From Candidatus Woesearchaeota archaeon (lineage in GTDB: Archaea; Nanobdellota; Nanobdellia; Woesearchaeales; ARS49): a stretch of 38,465 bases of DNA. Positions 29,730-37,347 of this stretch are shown in pieces; within the stretch, counting starts at the first letter, position 1, and each line of letters starts with the position of its first letter. The translations under genes and the position numbers were made by a program. Where the stretch lies: the NCBI GenBank assembly GCA_019323575.1, contig JAHWHB010000013.1, forward strand, positions 1 through 38,465. The letters run 5' to 3'. The notes under the pieces are model-generated. The model did no database searches, had not been told where the DNA came from, and worked only from the letters and a program-made list of their open reading frames with translations.

Positions 29730-31480
29730 ACGTAATACAGCTTTCCTGTTTCTCTTTGTTCTCTGTCTAGTCTGCTTTCTGGTTTGTTGATTCTTGGTCT
29801 GTTTGTTTCTTTGTCTCTTCGCATTGTTATCTTTAGGTCTGTTAGGAATTTGTTCATTCCTTGTTCCATTGAGAATGGTCCTTCTACTTTTCCTTGTTTT
29901 GCTGGTTTTCCGTCAAATACTATTAGCTTGTCAGAAAGATAATCTATGAACAGTAAGTCGTGGTCCACTATTAGTATGCTTACTCCTCTTTGTTCTGCTA
30001 TGTCTCTGATTACTTTGCTGAAAGCCAGTCTTTGTTCGATGTCTAGATAGGCGCTTGGCTCGTCTAATAAGTACAAGTCTGCTGGCTGTGAGAGGCATCT
30101 TGCTATTGCTACTCTTTGCAGCTCTCCTCCTGACAATGTGTTTAGTGGTTTCAGAAGTAAATTGTGTATCTCTAACGGTTTTACTATTTGGTTGTTGTAT
30201 TTTTCTACTGCTTGTTTTAGTACTGTCATGACTATTTCTTCGCTGCTGGCTTCTAGGTATTGTGGTTTGTATGATACTTTTATTTTTGTGTCTACTTCTC
30301 CTTTGTCTGGGTTTATCTCTCCTGCTAGTATTTTTACAAATGTTGTTTTTCCTATTCCGTTCTCGCCTAATATGCCTAGTATTTGGTTTCTTCCTATGTT
30401 TCCTTCTTTTGCGTTTAGGTGGAAGCTTCCTAGTGTTTTTTGTATATCTCCCCAGTTTGTTAGTGTTACTTTGCTGATTGGTTTTGGTGGTGGTTTTGAT
30501 GTGAATGCTATTTTGTGGTCTCTGAATCTCATGTTTTCGTCTGCTATGAATCCGTCTAGGTAGATGTTCATTCCTGTTCGTGTTGTTTTTGGAAGGCTTA
30601 CTATTCCGTATGCTCCTTCTTTTCCGTACATTATGTGTAACAAATCCGTCATATAATCCAGAATTATCAAATCGTGCTCTACTACTAATACTGCTGTTTT
30701 TTCGTCTGCTAGTGTTTTGATGAATTTGCTTACTCTTATTCTTTGTTTTATGTCAAGATAAGAAGATGGCTCGTCGAAGATGTACAGGTTTGCTTTTCTT
30801 AGTACTGTTGCTGCTATTGCTGTTCTTTGTAGTTCTCCTCCTGATACTTGTGTTATGTCTCTGTCCAGCACTTCTCTGAGGTCTAGCGCATCTACGACTT
30901 CATCGAACTTTCCTGTTTCGTCTACTTTTTTGAGTAAGTCTGCTACTTTTCCTTTCATTGCTTGTGGTATTAGTTCTACGTGTTGTGGTTTGTATGAGAC
31001 TTTGATTTTTCCGTCTCTTACTGCTTCGAAGTATGTTTGTGCTTCTTTGCCTTTGAAGAATTTGACCAGTTCTTTCCATTCTGTTTCTTTGTCTGTTCCT
31101 AGGTTTGGTTTTAGTGTTCCTGCTAGTATTTTGATTGCTGTTGATTTTCCTATTCCGTTTTTGCCTACTATTCCTACTACTTTGCCGAATAGTGGTGTTG
31201 GTAGAGAATAAAGGTGGAATCCGTTTGGTCCGTATCTGTGGATTGGGTTTTCTAGTTGTTCTGGTAGGTTTATGATGTCTATTGCTTCGAATGGGCATCT
31301 GTTTGGGCAGATTCCGCATCCTGTGCATAGTGTTTCATCTATTTTGGGCTTTTTTTCTGGTGTTTCTGTTAGTATGCAGTCCTTGCCTTCCATGTTGACC
31401 GGGCAGACTCTTGCGCATAGGAAGCCTCCGCATCCTTGCGGGTTGCACCGGTCTTTTCTTACTATGGCTATTCGTGGCAT
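29726..31480 (-). CDS. abce1: Ribosome recycling ATPase ABCE1 (RNase L inhibitor homologue)
   Basis: A 584-residue soluble twin-ATPase that splits post-termination ribosomes with aRF1/Pelota. The N-terminal Fe-S domain has two clusters: C-N-P-Q-G-C-G-G-F-L-C-x3-C-P and C-T-G-C-G-I-C-P-N-R-C-P. NBD1 has G-K-N-G-I-G-K-S-T and signature V-S-G-G-E-L-Q-R; NBD2 has G-E-N-G-I-G-K-T-T and L-S-G-G-E-L-Q-R. Both Walker B ends are followed by D-E-P-S-(S/A)-Y-L-D. The hinge lies between and the C-terminal R-P-R-I-N-K-x-x-S segment is conserved. Standard length. Confidence 0.97.
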   Translation of the reverse strand: MPRIAIVRKDRCNPQGCGGFLCARVCPVNMEGKDCILTETPEKKPKIDETLCTGCGICPNRCPFEAIDIINLPEQLENPIHRYGPNGFHLYSLPTPLFGKVVGIVGKNGIGKSTAIKILAGTLKPNLGTDKETEWKELVKFFKGKEAQTYFEAVRDGKIKVSYKPQHVELIPQAMKGKVADLLKKVDETGKFDEVVDALDLREVLDRDITQVSGGELQRTAIAATVLRKANLYIFDEPSSYLDIKQRIRVSKFIKTLADEKTAVLVVEHDLIILDYMTDLLHIMYGKEGAYGIVSLPKTTRTGMNIYLDGFIADENMRFRDHKIAFTSKPPPKPISKVTLTNWGDIQKTLGSFHLNAKEGNIGRNQILGILGENGIGKTTFVKILAGEINPDKGEVDTKIKVSYKPQYLEASSEEIVMTVLKQAVEKYNNQIVKPLEIHNLLLKPLNTLSGGELQRVAIARCLSQPADLYLLDEPSAYLDIEQRLAFSKVIRDIAEQRGVSILIVDHDLLFIDYLSDKLIVFDGKPAKQGKVEGPFSMEQGMNKFLTDLKITMRRDKETNRPRINKPESRLDREQRETGKLYYV

Positions 31481-31503
31481 ATTATCTGTTACGAGAAAGT
31501 GAG

Positions 31504-31511
31504 TTTTTAAA
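31504..31511 (-). promoter_or_regulatory. TATA box of ABCE1
   Basis: On the minus strand this reads TTTAAAAA, 24-31 bp before the ABCE1 ATG, just beyond the stop of the small secreted protein gene. Confidence 0.5.
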
Positions 31512-31514
31512 GGT

Positions 31515-31814
31515 TTAGCCTAGTCCTGGTCTTGTGTCTAGTTGTCCATATGCTAGTTTGTTTCCTCTTCTGCCAACGCTGTACATTTGTTGGCATCTGT
31601 TGTTGCAGGTCTCGTCTGTCATCTGTCTGCTTTTTACTTTTAGTTGTTGTATTTGTATTCCAACAGGATTGCCGTAGAAGTCGCGTTGTTCTATGACGCA
31701 TTCGCATCCTGTTCTGACTTGTGCTGCTCCTGTAATTTGTAGTCCTACTAGTGATGTCGCCCCTACTATTAAGACTCCGATAAGAACTATCACCGTCACC
31801 GCTTTTTCTTGCAT
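31515..31814 (-). CDS. Small secreted or membrane-anchored cysteine-containing protein
   Basis: A 99-residue protein with one hydrophobic segment at about 6-28, followed by an exported region holding four cysteines (C-E-C and C-N-N-R-C). This suggests two disulfides or a metal site. The C-terminus is G/R-rich. A minus-strand TTTTAAA (31837-31843) lies 23 bp upstream of the ATG. No family recognised. The short size and lack of homology make this moderately certain. Confidence 0.55.
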   Translation of the reverse strand: MQEKAVTVIVLIGVLIVGATSLVGLQITGAAQVRTGCECVIEQRDFYGNPVGIQIQQLKVKSRQMTDETCNNRCQQMYSVGRRGNKLAYGQLDTRPGLG

Positions 31815-31836
31815 TTTATGTATTAATGATTTGTTG

Positions 31837-31843
31837 TTTAAAA
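31837..31843 (-). promoter_or_regulatory. TATA box of the small secreted protein gene
   Basis: On the minus strand this reads TTTTAAA, 23-29 bp before the ATG. Confidence 0.4.
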
Positions 31844-31855
31844 GGTTTTTGATAG

Positions 31856-31940
31856 AGCCTCCGGGGGGAGTTGCACCCCCGACCTGCTGATTGCTTGGTC
31901 TCTTACAAGTCAGCCGCTATGGCTACTAAGCTACGGAGGC
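31856..31940 (-). tRNA. tRNA-Thr (UGU) with a 12-nt intron
   Basis: Acceptor GCCTCCG/CGGAGGC with U73, anticodon stem GCTGA/TCAGC. Excising 12 nt gives the loop CTTGTAA, anticodon TGT. Variable loop AGGTC, T-arm GGGGG-TGCAACT-CCCCC. The T-loop has G at position 55 instead of the near-universal U, and the D-loop (AGTAGCCA) lacks the usual G18-G19 pair, so the elbow contacts are non-standard. No encoded CCA. Confidence 0.9.
31892..31903 (-). other. tRNA-Thr intron (12 nt, canonical position 37/38)
   Basis: Minus strand AGAGACCAAGCA. Bulge-helix-bulge: central helix CTTG (tRNA 32-35) with CAAG, four perfect pairs. The bulges are TAA and CAA, cut after the second base, and a 5-nt intron loop (GAGAC). 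Very close to the minimum possible intron. Confidence 0.85.
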
Positions 31941-31967
31941 ATAGTAGTTATTCACTCAAACAGACAC

Positions 31968-31975
31968 TATAAAAA
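31968..31975 (-). promoter_or_regulatory. TATA box for tRNA-Thr
   Basis: On the minus strand this reads TTTTTATA, 28-35 bp upstream of the tRNA 5' end. Confidence 0.5.
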
Positions 31976-31993
31976 GCTTTTCCTGACGCAAAC

Positions 31994-32002
31994 TTTATAA
32001 AA
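31994..32002 (+). promoter_or_regulatory. TATA box of the 32025-33106 operon
   Basis: TTTATAAAA, 23-31 bp before the first ATG, predicting a leaderless mRNA. Confidence 0.55.
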
Positions 32003-32024
32003 CAATCCATTCAGCGTTTGTGTT

Positions 32025-32486
32025 ATGGACAAGGAAGCTTATGATAAACTGAAAAAAGAGCATGGCATTCTGCCTGATTTTAATGCTATTAACAGGGAGT
32101 TTGAGTTGGAGTTTATTGAGCCTCAGTGTTTTCCTTTGAGGCTTATCAAGCGTAAGATTGCTGAGAGGCTTGAGCCTGTTTTGGAGATTCTTGAGCACGT
32201 TGTTAATCCTGATCCTAACAATTTTGTTGATATGTGTGAGTGCAGGTGTTTTACTAATGGTGAGAAGAAGCAGATTCTTGACATTTTCCGTCATATGATG
32301 GAGGAGTATCGTTCTTTGTTGGAGACTGATTTGTTGTGTGATGACGAGAAGGATGCTCAGCTGATTAGGAAAATATATGATCTTTGGGTTCAGGAAAAAA
32401 AGCTTGTTCTGCCTATTATTAAAAAATTGAAGGGTTGCTGGCAGAAGCATGTTGAGCCTAAGGAAGTTTTGGAGTATTTGGGATGA
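32025..32486 (+). CDS. Uncharacterised helical protein in operon with adk
   Basis: A 153-residue soluble protein predicted mostly helical. An acidic/basic mix covers the whole length, with a cysteine cluster D-M-C-E-C-R-C-F near residue 66-73 and further cysteines at 45, 105 and 143, so a metal site is possible. No motif or family recognised. Its stop overlaps the Adk ATG (ATGA), so coupled expression is likely. Confidence 0.65.
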   Translation: MDKEAYDKLKKEHGILPDFNAINREFELEFIEPQCFPLRLIKRKIAERLEPVLEILEHVVNPDPNNFVDMCECRCFTNGEKKQILDIFRHMMEEYRSLLETDLLCDDEKDAQLIRKIYDLWVQEKKLVLPIIKKLKGCWQKHVEPKEVLEYLG

Positions 32487-33106
32487 ACATTATTCTTTTT
32501 GGCGCGCAGGGTTCTGGTAAAGGCACTCAGGCCAAGCTTCTTGTTGAGAAGTTTGGTTTTAAGCATATTTCTACTGGTGATTTGATTAGGAAGGGTGTTG
32601 CTGATAATGATCCTGATGCTTTAAAACTGAAAAAAGAGTATATGGACAAGGGTCTTCTTGCTCCTGACGAGCTTGTTGTTAAGATTGTTGAGAAGAATCT
32701 TTCAGAAAAAAATATTTTTGATGGTTTTCCGAGGACTCTTGCTCAGGCTGAAATGCTTGACGAAAAAACTGCTATTGCTGCTGTTATTGAGCTTAAGATT
32801 CCTGATGAGGTTTCTGTTAAGAGATTATCCAGTCGTCGGCAGTGCAGGAAGTGCAATGCGATTTACGGCGCCGAAAATCCTTCTAAAGAGGAAAACAAGT
32901 GTGATGCTTGTGGTGGCGAGCTTTATCAGCGTGATGACGACAAGCCCGATGCTATTAAGAAGCGTTTGGAGTTGTATCATGATGAGACTGAGCCTTTGCT
33001 TGAGTATTATAAGCCGAGAAAGATAGTGCACGAGGTTGACGGCACTAAGAGCATTCAGGACATTTTCAAGGATGTCTGCAAGATCATAGAAACCATAGGA
33101 ATTTGA
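32483..33106 (+). CDS. adk: Adenylate kinase with zinc-finger LID
   Basis: A 207-residue nucleotide kinase (ATP + AMP = 2 ADP). P-loop G-A-Q-G-S-G-K-G-T at 7-15, I-S-T-G-D-L-I-R AMP site, D-G-F-P-R-T core. The long LID carries C-x2-C...C-x2-C (C-R-K-C-N and C-D-A-C-G), typical of bacterial-type long Adk with structural zinc. Many archaea instead use a short trimeric AdkA or the Fap7-like enzyme, so bacterial-type ancestry by transfer is possible. Confidence 0.95.
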   Translation: MNIILFGAQGSGKGTQAKLLVEKFGFKHISTGDLIRKGVADNDPDALKLKKEYMDKGLLAPDELVVKIVEKNLSEKNIFDGFPRTLAQAEMLDEKTAIAAVIELKIPDEVSVKRLSSRRQCRKCNAIYGAENPSKEENKCDACGGELYQRDDDKPDAIKKRLELYHDETEPLLEYYKPRKIVHEVDGTKSIQDIFKDVCKIIETIGI

Positions 33107-33119
33107 GAATTCCGTGGGA

Positions 33120-33159
33120 TTCAAGAATTGCATATTCATTCATTTTTGCAATTCTTGAA
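33120..33159. terminator. 13-bp inverted repeat between convergent adk and truD
   Basis: TTCAAGAATTGCA (33120-33132) and TGCAATTCTTGAA (33147-33159) are a perfect inverted repeat with a 14-nt loop. It overlaps the last seven truD codons and could end or stabilise both transcripts. Confidence 0.5.
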
Positions 33160-34051
33160 ACGCTTGCCTTATGAATTCTGTTGCGTAGCTTCCTTTTGGC
33201 AGAAAGAACTCGAGTATTATTTTCCCGTCTTCTTCTGTAATCTTTAGTTGTTTTGCTTCTGCCCAGACTTTTCTTGTTGCTCCTTCTGTGCTTGCTTCTG
33301 GCAGTTCTCTGATTATGAAGTCTGATAATTTGAGTTTTTCCTCATTGAGTATTTTTTGTGTTGTTTCATCGATTTCTTCTGTTCCAAACCCTATTATCGG
33401 TAATTCTTCTTTGTCTGTTCGCATTGCTGCTTTATTCCATAGCTGGCTTTGGTATGCGTGTATGTATAAGAGCAATAGTTTTCTTGGGATGCATCTTAGT
33501 GCTCCTATCCAGTCTTTTTTGTCTGTGTGTGTTCTTATTTTGGCTGCTGCCTGCGGGTTTGACTCCACAATTTTTTTCACTGCTTGTTCAAACTCTCTTT
33601 TTACTATGTGCTTGCCAATTTCCGCATTATTTGTGCTGAATCTTTGCTCTCCGAACAAGTTTCTGAATTTTCGTTTTATCTCTTTTTTTTCTGCATTTCT
33701 GACTGTTATTCTAAACTGGTTTCCTTCTAGCTGTCCTAGGTGTACTGGTTCGTCTCCGTATCCTAGAAAGGTGAGTTTGATGTCTTGCAGTTGTGTGTTT
33801 TCTAGTTTTTCTTTTGTTATTCCGTAGGCTCCGCAGGTTTGTTCTGTTATTGCTTTTCTGTCTTTGTTGCCTGCATACGATAGTGCTCCTGCCGGTACGC
33901 GCCATGCTGTTGCCAGTCTTTTTAGCGCCTCCATTGTTGTGAGGTCTTTTTTCCATAGTCTGAAGTAGATGTATTTGCCTGAGCTTTTCGTTCTTACTGT
34001 GCTTTTTTCTGTTACTTGGAAGTCTTCTGGCTCTTGCTTGATTGTGTACAT
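33140..34051 (-). CDS. truD: tRNA pseudouridine synthase TruD (Pus7-like)
   Basis: A 303-residue synthase making pseudouridine at tRNA position 13 in bacteria, or Pus7-type sites in archaea and eukaryotes. The start M-Y-T-I-K-Q-x-P-E-D-F-x-V is the family N-terminus. The catalytic aspartate Asp64 sits in Y-A-G-N-K-D-R-K-A-I-T-x-Q, and F-G-E-Q-R-F-S-T-N-N follows. The TRUD insertion domain is short compared with Pus7. The TATA element at 34074-34081 probably serves both this gene and tRNA-Arg(CCU). Confidence 0.94.
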   Translation of the reverse strand: MYTIKQEPEDFQVTEKSTVRTKSSGKYIYFRLWKKDLTTMEALKRLATAWRVPAGALSYAGNKDRKAITEQTCGAYGITKEKLENTQLQDIKLTFLGYGDEPVHLGQLEGNQFRITVRNAEKKEIKRKFRNLFGEQRFSTNNAEIGKHIVKREFEQAVKKIVESNPQAAAKIRTHTDKKDWIGALRCIPRKLLLLYIHAYQSQLWNKAAMRTDKEELPIIGFGTEEIDETTQKILNEEKLKLSDFIIRELPEASTEGATRKVWAEAKQLKITEEDGKIILEFFLPKGSYATEFIRQAFQELQK

Positions 34052-34073
34052 ATGTCGTCGACAAAGATAAAGG

Positions 34074-34081
34074 TTTAAAAA
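34074..34081. promoter_or_regulatory. Shared TATA box between truD and tRNA-Arg(CCU)
   Basis: TTTAAAAA is centred about 26 bp from the TruD ATG (minus) and about 29 bp from the tRNA 5' end (plus). No second TATA candidate is evident in the 54-bp gap. Confidence 0.5.
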
Positions 34082-34105
34082 GTCTTCGTAGAAAGGAATT
34101 GTTAT

Positions 34106-34180
34106 GCGCCTGTAGCTCAGCTTGGATAGAGCAGTCGGTTCCTAACCGAAAGATCCGGGGTTCAAATCCTCGCAGGCGCG
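34106..34180 (+). tRNA. tRNA-Arg (CCU)
   Basis: Acceptor GCGCCTG/CAGGCGC, D-arm identical to that of the UCU tRNA at 8044, anticodon arm GTCGG-TTCCTAA-CCGAA (anticodon CCT) with a G27-A43 mismatch, T-arm CGGGG-TTCAAAT-CCTCG, G73. No intron. The next gene's ATG starts 2 nt after the discriminator base. Confidence 0.95.
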
Positions 34181-34181
34181 T

Positions 34182-35234
34182 ATGTACCGTCCTATTCATG
34201 TTTTGCAGGGTTTGAGGTATTTTTCTGAGTCTTTGAAGCAGAAGTTTCTGGGTTCCAAAAAATACAAGGGCAGTGCAGATGAAATCTGCGCTAAAATAGT
34301 TAAGGATTGTTGGAATGGTGTTTATTTTCAGGCGAGCCCTCATCATTATAGGGAGTTTTGGACTAGGGATTTTGGTTATTGTGCTGGAAGTCTTGTTAAG
34401 TTGGGTTATTTGAAAGAGGTGAAGAAGACTCTTGCTTTTGCTCTTGAAAAATTCTCTAAAACTGGCATTAAGACTACTATTAGCAGGGATGGCATTCCTT
34501 TTTCTTTTCCTAATGTTTATAGTCCTGATTCTGTTGCTTTGCTGCTCCACGCCTTAAGGATTGCAAACGATAAAGCGCTTGTAAAAAGATACAAATCTTT
34601 CTTGCAGAGGGAGGTTGATGCTTTCTCGCATCTTGTTCTGGAGGATGGCAGAGTCAGAAGGAATATTCATTTTTCTGGTATGCGGGATTATGCTTTAAGG
34701 GACAGCAGTTGTTATGATCATTGTATGGCTGTTTTGCTTGCAAGAGAGGCTAAGAAGCTTGGCTTTAAGTTTGCTTATACTGAAAAGGAACTTGTCAAAA
34801 AGCTTGATGACTATTGGAGGGGTTATTATTGTGATGATAGGAGTAGTTCTGAGCCAAGCGGTGATGCTAATGCTCTTCCTTACTGGTTGGGTGTTGGCAG
34901 GAACTTTGATAAGAGTCTTAGAACTATTCGTAAGAAAGGGCTTGATGTTCCTCTTCCTTTGAAATATGGCAGTAAGCCGAAGATGATTAAGTCAGAGGTT
35001 TTTGTTCCTAATTGGGAGACTCAGGCAACTTGGCCTTTTCTTGGTTTTATCTGGTTGCAGGCTGTTAGGAAGTACAAGCCTGCTCTTGCTAAGAAATACA
35101 GGGCAGATTATGCTAAAATCATAGAAAAATATAGTACTTTGTATGAGGTTTACATGAATGGCAGGCCTTACAGGTCTTTGTTTTATCATGCAGATGAGGG
35201 CATGCTTTGGTCTGCTATGTTTTTGACTATATGA
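34182..35234 (+). CDS. Putative glycoside hydrolase with (alpha/alpha)6 barrel
   Basis: A 350-residue soluble protein resembling glucoamylase/amylo-1,6-glucosidase-type barrels by motif character: F-W-T-R-D-F-G-Y near 62-69, a central region of paired helices, D-A-N-A-L-P-Y-W near 226, W-E-T-Q-A-T-W-P-F near 277, and a late Y-H-A-D-E-G-M-L-W-S-A. D67 and E342 are candidate acids, but this is inference. No signal peptide, so an intracellular glycan or a storage polymer is the likely substrate. The ATG begins one base after tRNA-Arg, so the mRNA 5' end must come from tRNA 3' processing or an overlapping promoter. Confidence 0.65.
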   Translation: MYRPIHVLQGLRYFSESLKQKFLGSKKYKGSADEICAKIVKDCWNGVYFQASPHHYREFWTRDFGYCAGSLVKLGYLKEVKKTLAFALEKFSKTGIKTTISRDGIPFSFPNVYSPDSVALLLHALRIANDKALVKRYKSFLQREVDAFSHLVLEDGRVRRNIHFSGMRDYALRDSSCYDHCMAVLLAREAKKLGFKFAYTEKELVKKLDDYWRGYYCDDRSSSEPSGDANALPYWLGVGRNFDKSLRTIRKKGLDVPLPLKYGSKPKMIKSEVFVPNWETQATWPFLGFIWLQAVRKYKPALAKKYRADYAKIIEKYSTLYEVYMNGRPYRSLFYHADEGMLWSAMFLTI

Positions 35235-35278
35235 ATAGCTGCGCGGATATATTCTTCTTGTCTGGTGTTTTTGGATTG

Positions 35279-35317
35279 AATTTCTTCTCCCCTTAGCTTG
35301 CGCGGGGAGAAGAAATT
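35279..35317. terminator. 14-bp inverted repeat between convergent genes
   Basis: AATTTCTTCTCCCC (35279-35292) and GGGGAGAAGAAATT (35304-35317) pair perfectly around an 11-nt loop, in the gap between the glycosidase-like and GT2 genes. It is a likely terminator or mRNA-stabilising hairpin for both. The remaining gap also has two copies of TGCGCG (35241 and 35325 regions). No gene is seen in 35235-35344. Confidence 0.6.
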
Positions 35318-35344
35318 TAGTGAATGCGCGAAGAAAAAAGGGTA

Positions 35345-36583
35345 TTACCACTTTCTTTTTGTTCTTGCCAGTTCGTGGTAGATTGAGGATACCCAGTTTA
35401 GTGTTGAGAAGTATGGCATTAATACTACGTAGGAGAATAGCGGTGTTAGCTGGTTGCTTAGTCTTTCCTTGAATAGTCTGTGGGCGAAATATATTAGGTA
35501 CGCGCCGAGGATGAACACCAGTATTACCGGCAGGTATACTTGTACGTTTCTTGCTAGTATGAACTCGTTTAGTGTTGGCAGGCTTGTGATTCTGTCCAAA
35601 AAGTATCCTGGTATTGTCATGCTTCTGAATGAGAAGTTTATCAGCCTGTCTATTCCGTCGTATGATATTATGCTGATGTTTGCTATTAGCAGCAGTATTG
35701 CTAGCACGTTGACTGGCAGCTGGAACACTCCGAATAGTCCGTGTTTATTTGAGAAGAACATGCTTTTGTATTTCCAGTGGTTTATGATGTATCCTCTGGT
35801 CCATCTTATTCTTTGCCTCCAGAGGTCTGCTAATGTTTCTGGTACTTTTGTGTAGGTTATGCTTTCCGGCTCCATTACTACGTCGTAGCCTTTGTATTTT
35901 AGCCTCATTGCTATTTCCAGGTCTTCTGTGAGGTTGTTTCTGTCTTTTGTGAACCCTCCTATTTTCTTGAGGGTTTTTGTGCGGTATAATGATAGGACTC
36001 CGGGCGTCATTGACAGTGTTCCGAAGTTCGACATGATTTTTCTTACCATGCTGGACATTATGTATTCTACTCTTTGTAGTCTTTCGAGGAAGTTTTCTGC
36101 TTTTTCTACTTTTATCCTGCTTATTACTGCTCCTACTTTTTTGCTTGTGTAGTTTGATAGTGAGATGGTTATGCTGTCTTTTGATATTTTGCTGTCTGCG
36201 TCTACTACTGCGAAGAATTCTCCTTTTGCTTTTTTCAGTGCGACGTTTAGCGCTGATGCTTTTCCGCCGTTTTCTTTGTGATATACTCTTAATGGTAGTT
36301 CTGGGTGTTGTTTTTTGAATTTTTTGAGTTTTGATAGCGTGTTGTCTTCGCTTCCGTCATCTACTGCTATGACATCTAATAGCTCTTTTGGGTATCCTGA
36401 CGCGAATATTGATTTTATGGTTCTTATGGCGTCTTTGTCATTGTTTTTGCTGTATACTGGTATTCCTATTGTGATTGTTGATATTACATTCGCTCGTTTT
36501 ACTGGTGCGTATAGGAAGTTCAGCCAGACTATGGTAAGCCATAGTGTGATGAATGAAATTCCCCATAACATATACTGTAGCAT
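35345..36583 (-). CDS. Membrane GT2 glycosyltransferase (processive, BcsA/HAS-like)
   Basis: A 412-residue family 2 glycosyltransferase. An N-terminal TM helix precedes the GT-A domain: I-G-I-P-V-Y start, D-D-G-S-x-D nucleotide-sugar motif near 76-81, V-V-D-A-D-S as DxD near 124, T-E-D near 219, and Q-R-I-R-W-T-R-G (Q/RxxRW) near 257. Three or more TM helices follow (about 286-385). This set marks enzymes that polymerise and often export a polysaccharide. A minus-strand TTTATAAA (36607-36614) lies 24 bp before the ATG. Confidence 0.9.
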   Translation of the reverse strand: MLQYMLWGISFITLWLTIVWLNFLYAPVKRANVISTITIGIPVYSKNNDKDAIRTIKSIFASGYPKELLDVIAVDDGSEDNTLSKLKKFKKQHPELPLRVYHKENGGKASALNVALKKAKGEFFAVVDADSKISKDSITISLSNYTSKKVGAVISRIKVEKAENFLERLQRVEYIMSSMVRKIMSNFGTLSMTPGVLSLYRTKTLKKIGGFTKDRNNLTEDLEIAMRLKYKGYDVVMEPESITYTKVPETLADLWRQRIRWTRGYIINHWKYKSMFFSNKHGLFGVFQLPVNVLAILLLIANISIISYDGIDRLINFSFRSMTIPGYFLDRITSLPTLNEFILARNVQVYLPVILVFILGAYLIYFAHRLFKERLSNQLTPLFSYVVLMPYFSTLNWVSSIYHELARTKRKW

Positions 36584-36606
36584 ATAGGTTAAAAGCTTAT
36601 TATCCC

Positions 36607-36614
36607 TTTATAAA
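36607..36614 (-). promoter_or_regulatory. TATA box for the GT2 gene
   Basis: Palindromic TTTATAAA, 24-31 bp before the GT2 ATG. The plus-strand gene has a separate box at 36626-36634. Confidence 0.5.
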
Positions 36615-36625
36615 GGTTGCGCTAG

Positions 36626-36634
36626 TTTTATATA
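36626..36634 (+). promoter_or_regulatory. TATA box for the YjdF-like gene
   Basis: TTTTATATA, 33-41 bp before the ATG at 36667, leaving room for the GGGGGT ribosome binding site at 36658-36663. Confidence 0.5.
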
Positions 36635-36666
36635 CGAGAAACAGGGTTTTTGGCTATGGGGGTAAA

Positions 36667-37347
36667 ATGGACAATTATGTGCGTATTTTGACTGTTATCA
36701 GCCTTCTGATTTTCCTAGTTATGATTCCTTTGGCCTTGCTTACTGGTGTGCCTGGCTTTATTCCTGATATTGTTTTTTTCATGGTTTTGGTTTTGTTTTA
36801 TTATTGGACCTATGATGCTTTTAGGAATAATATGCCTATTTTTACACTGTTAGTCATAGGCCACCTGTTGCACGCGTGCGGTATTTTTGGCTGGTATAAT
36901 ATTTCTCCTGTTCCTATTCAATGGGATCATTTGACTCACTTTTTTGGCACTCTGCCTTTTGCTTTGTTGTTTTTCAGGTGGGCTGGGCAGTGGATGGATG
37001 CCAAGTTTTTGACTAAGAAGAATCTTTTGTTAGTTATTGTTGTTTTCTTTGCAGCTATGGGTGTTGGTGCTATGGTTGAGCTTATTGAGTTTCTTGGCTA
37101 CCTGTCTCTTGGCTTTGGCGAGGGCGCTTTGATGTTTGGCACTGGCGATGGTATTGCTGGTCTAGGCGGTACTGATTTGATTGATGCGCTTGGCGGTGGC
37201 TGGATTAATGAGGGCTGGGATTTTGTGTTTAACACTTTTGGAATACTGTCGGGTATGTTTTTGATGATTATTCTCAAAATTATCAATCGAAAGCCGCAGA
37301 AAGCCTATTATTACGTGCCTATTGAGAGTTATTCTAAGAAAATTTAA
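36667..37347 (+). CDS. Polytopic membrane protein, DUF2238/YjdF-like
   Basis: A 226-residue protein with about six TM helices. The family-like elements are W-D-H-L-T-H-F-F-G near 87-95, M-V-E-L-I-E-F near 137-143 and G-W-D-F-V-F-N-T near 190-197. These conserved polar residues within membrane segments recall YjdF/DUF2238. A glycine-rich loop (G-x-G-D-G-I-A-G-L-G-G) lies between the fifth and sixth helices. Function is unknown. The in-frame extension upstream to 36553 overlaps the GT2 promoter and is rejected. The end overlaps the Nudix gene by 14 bp. Confidence 0.7.
   Translation: MDNYVRILTVISLLIFLVMIPLALLTGVPGFIPDIVFFMVLVLFYYWTYDAFRNNMPIFTLLVIGHLLHACGIFGWYNISPVPIQWDHLTHFFGTLPFALLFFRWAGQWMDAKFLTKKNLLLVIVVFFAAMGVGAMVELIEFLGYLSLGFGEGALMFGTGDGIAGLGGTDLIDALGGGWINEGWDFVFNTFGILSGMFLMIILKIINRKPQKAYYYVPIESYSKKI

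Noticed and set aside
29726..31480. Two separate ABC transporter genes
   Set aside because: One continuous frame with an N-terminal Fe-S domain, two ATPase domains and no membrane helices is ABCE1.
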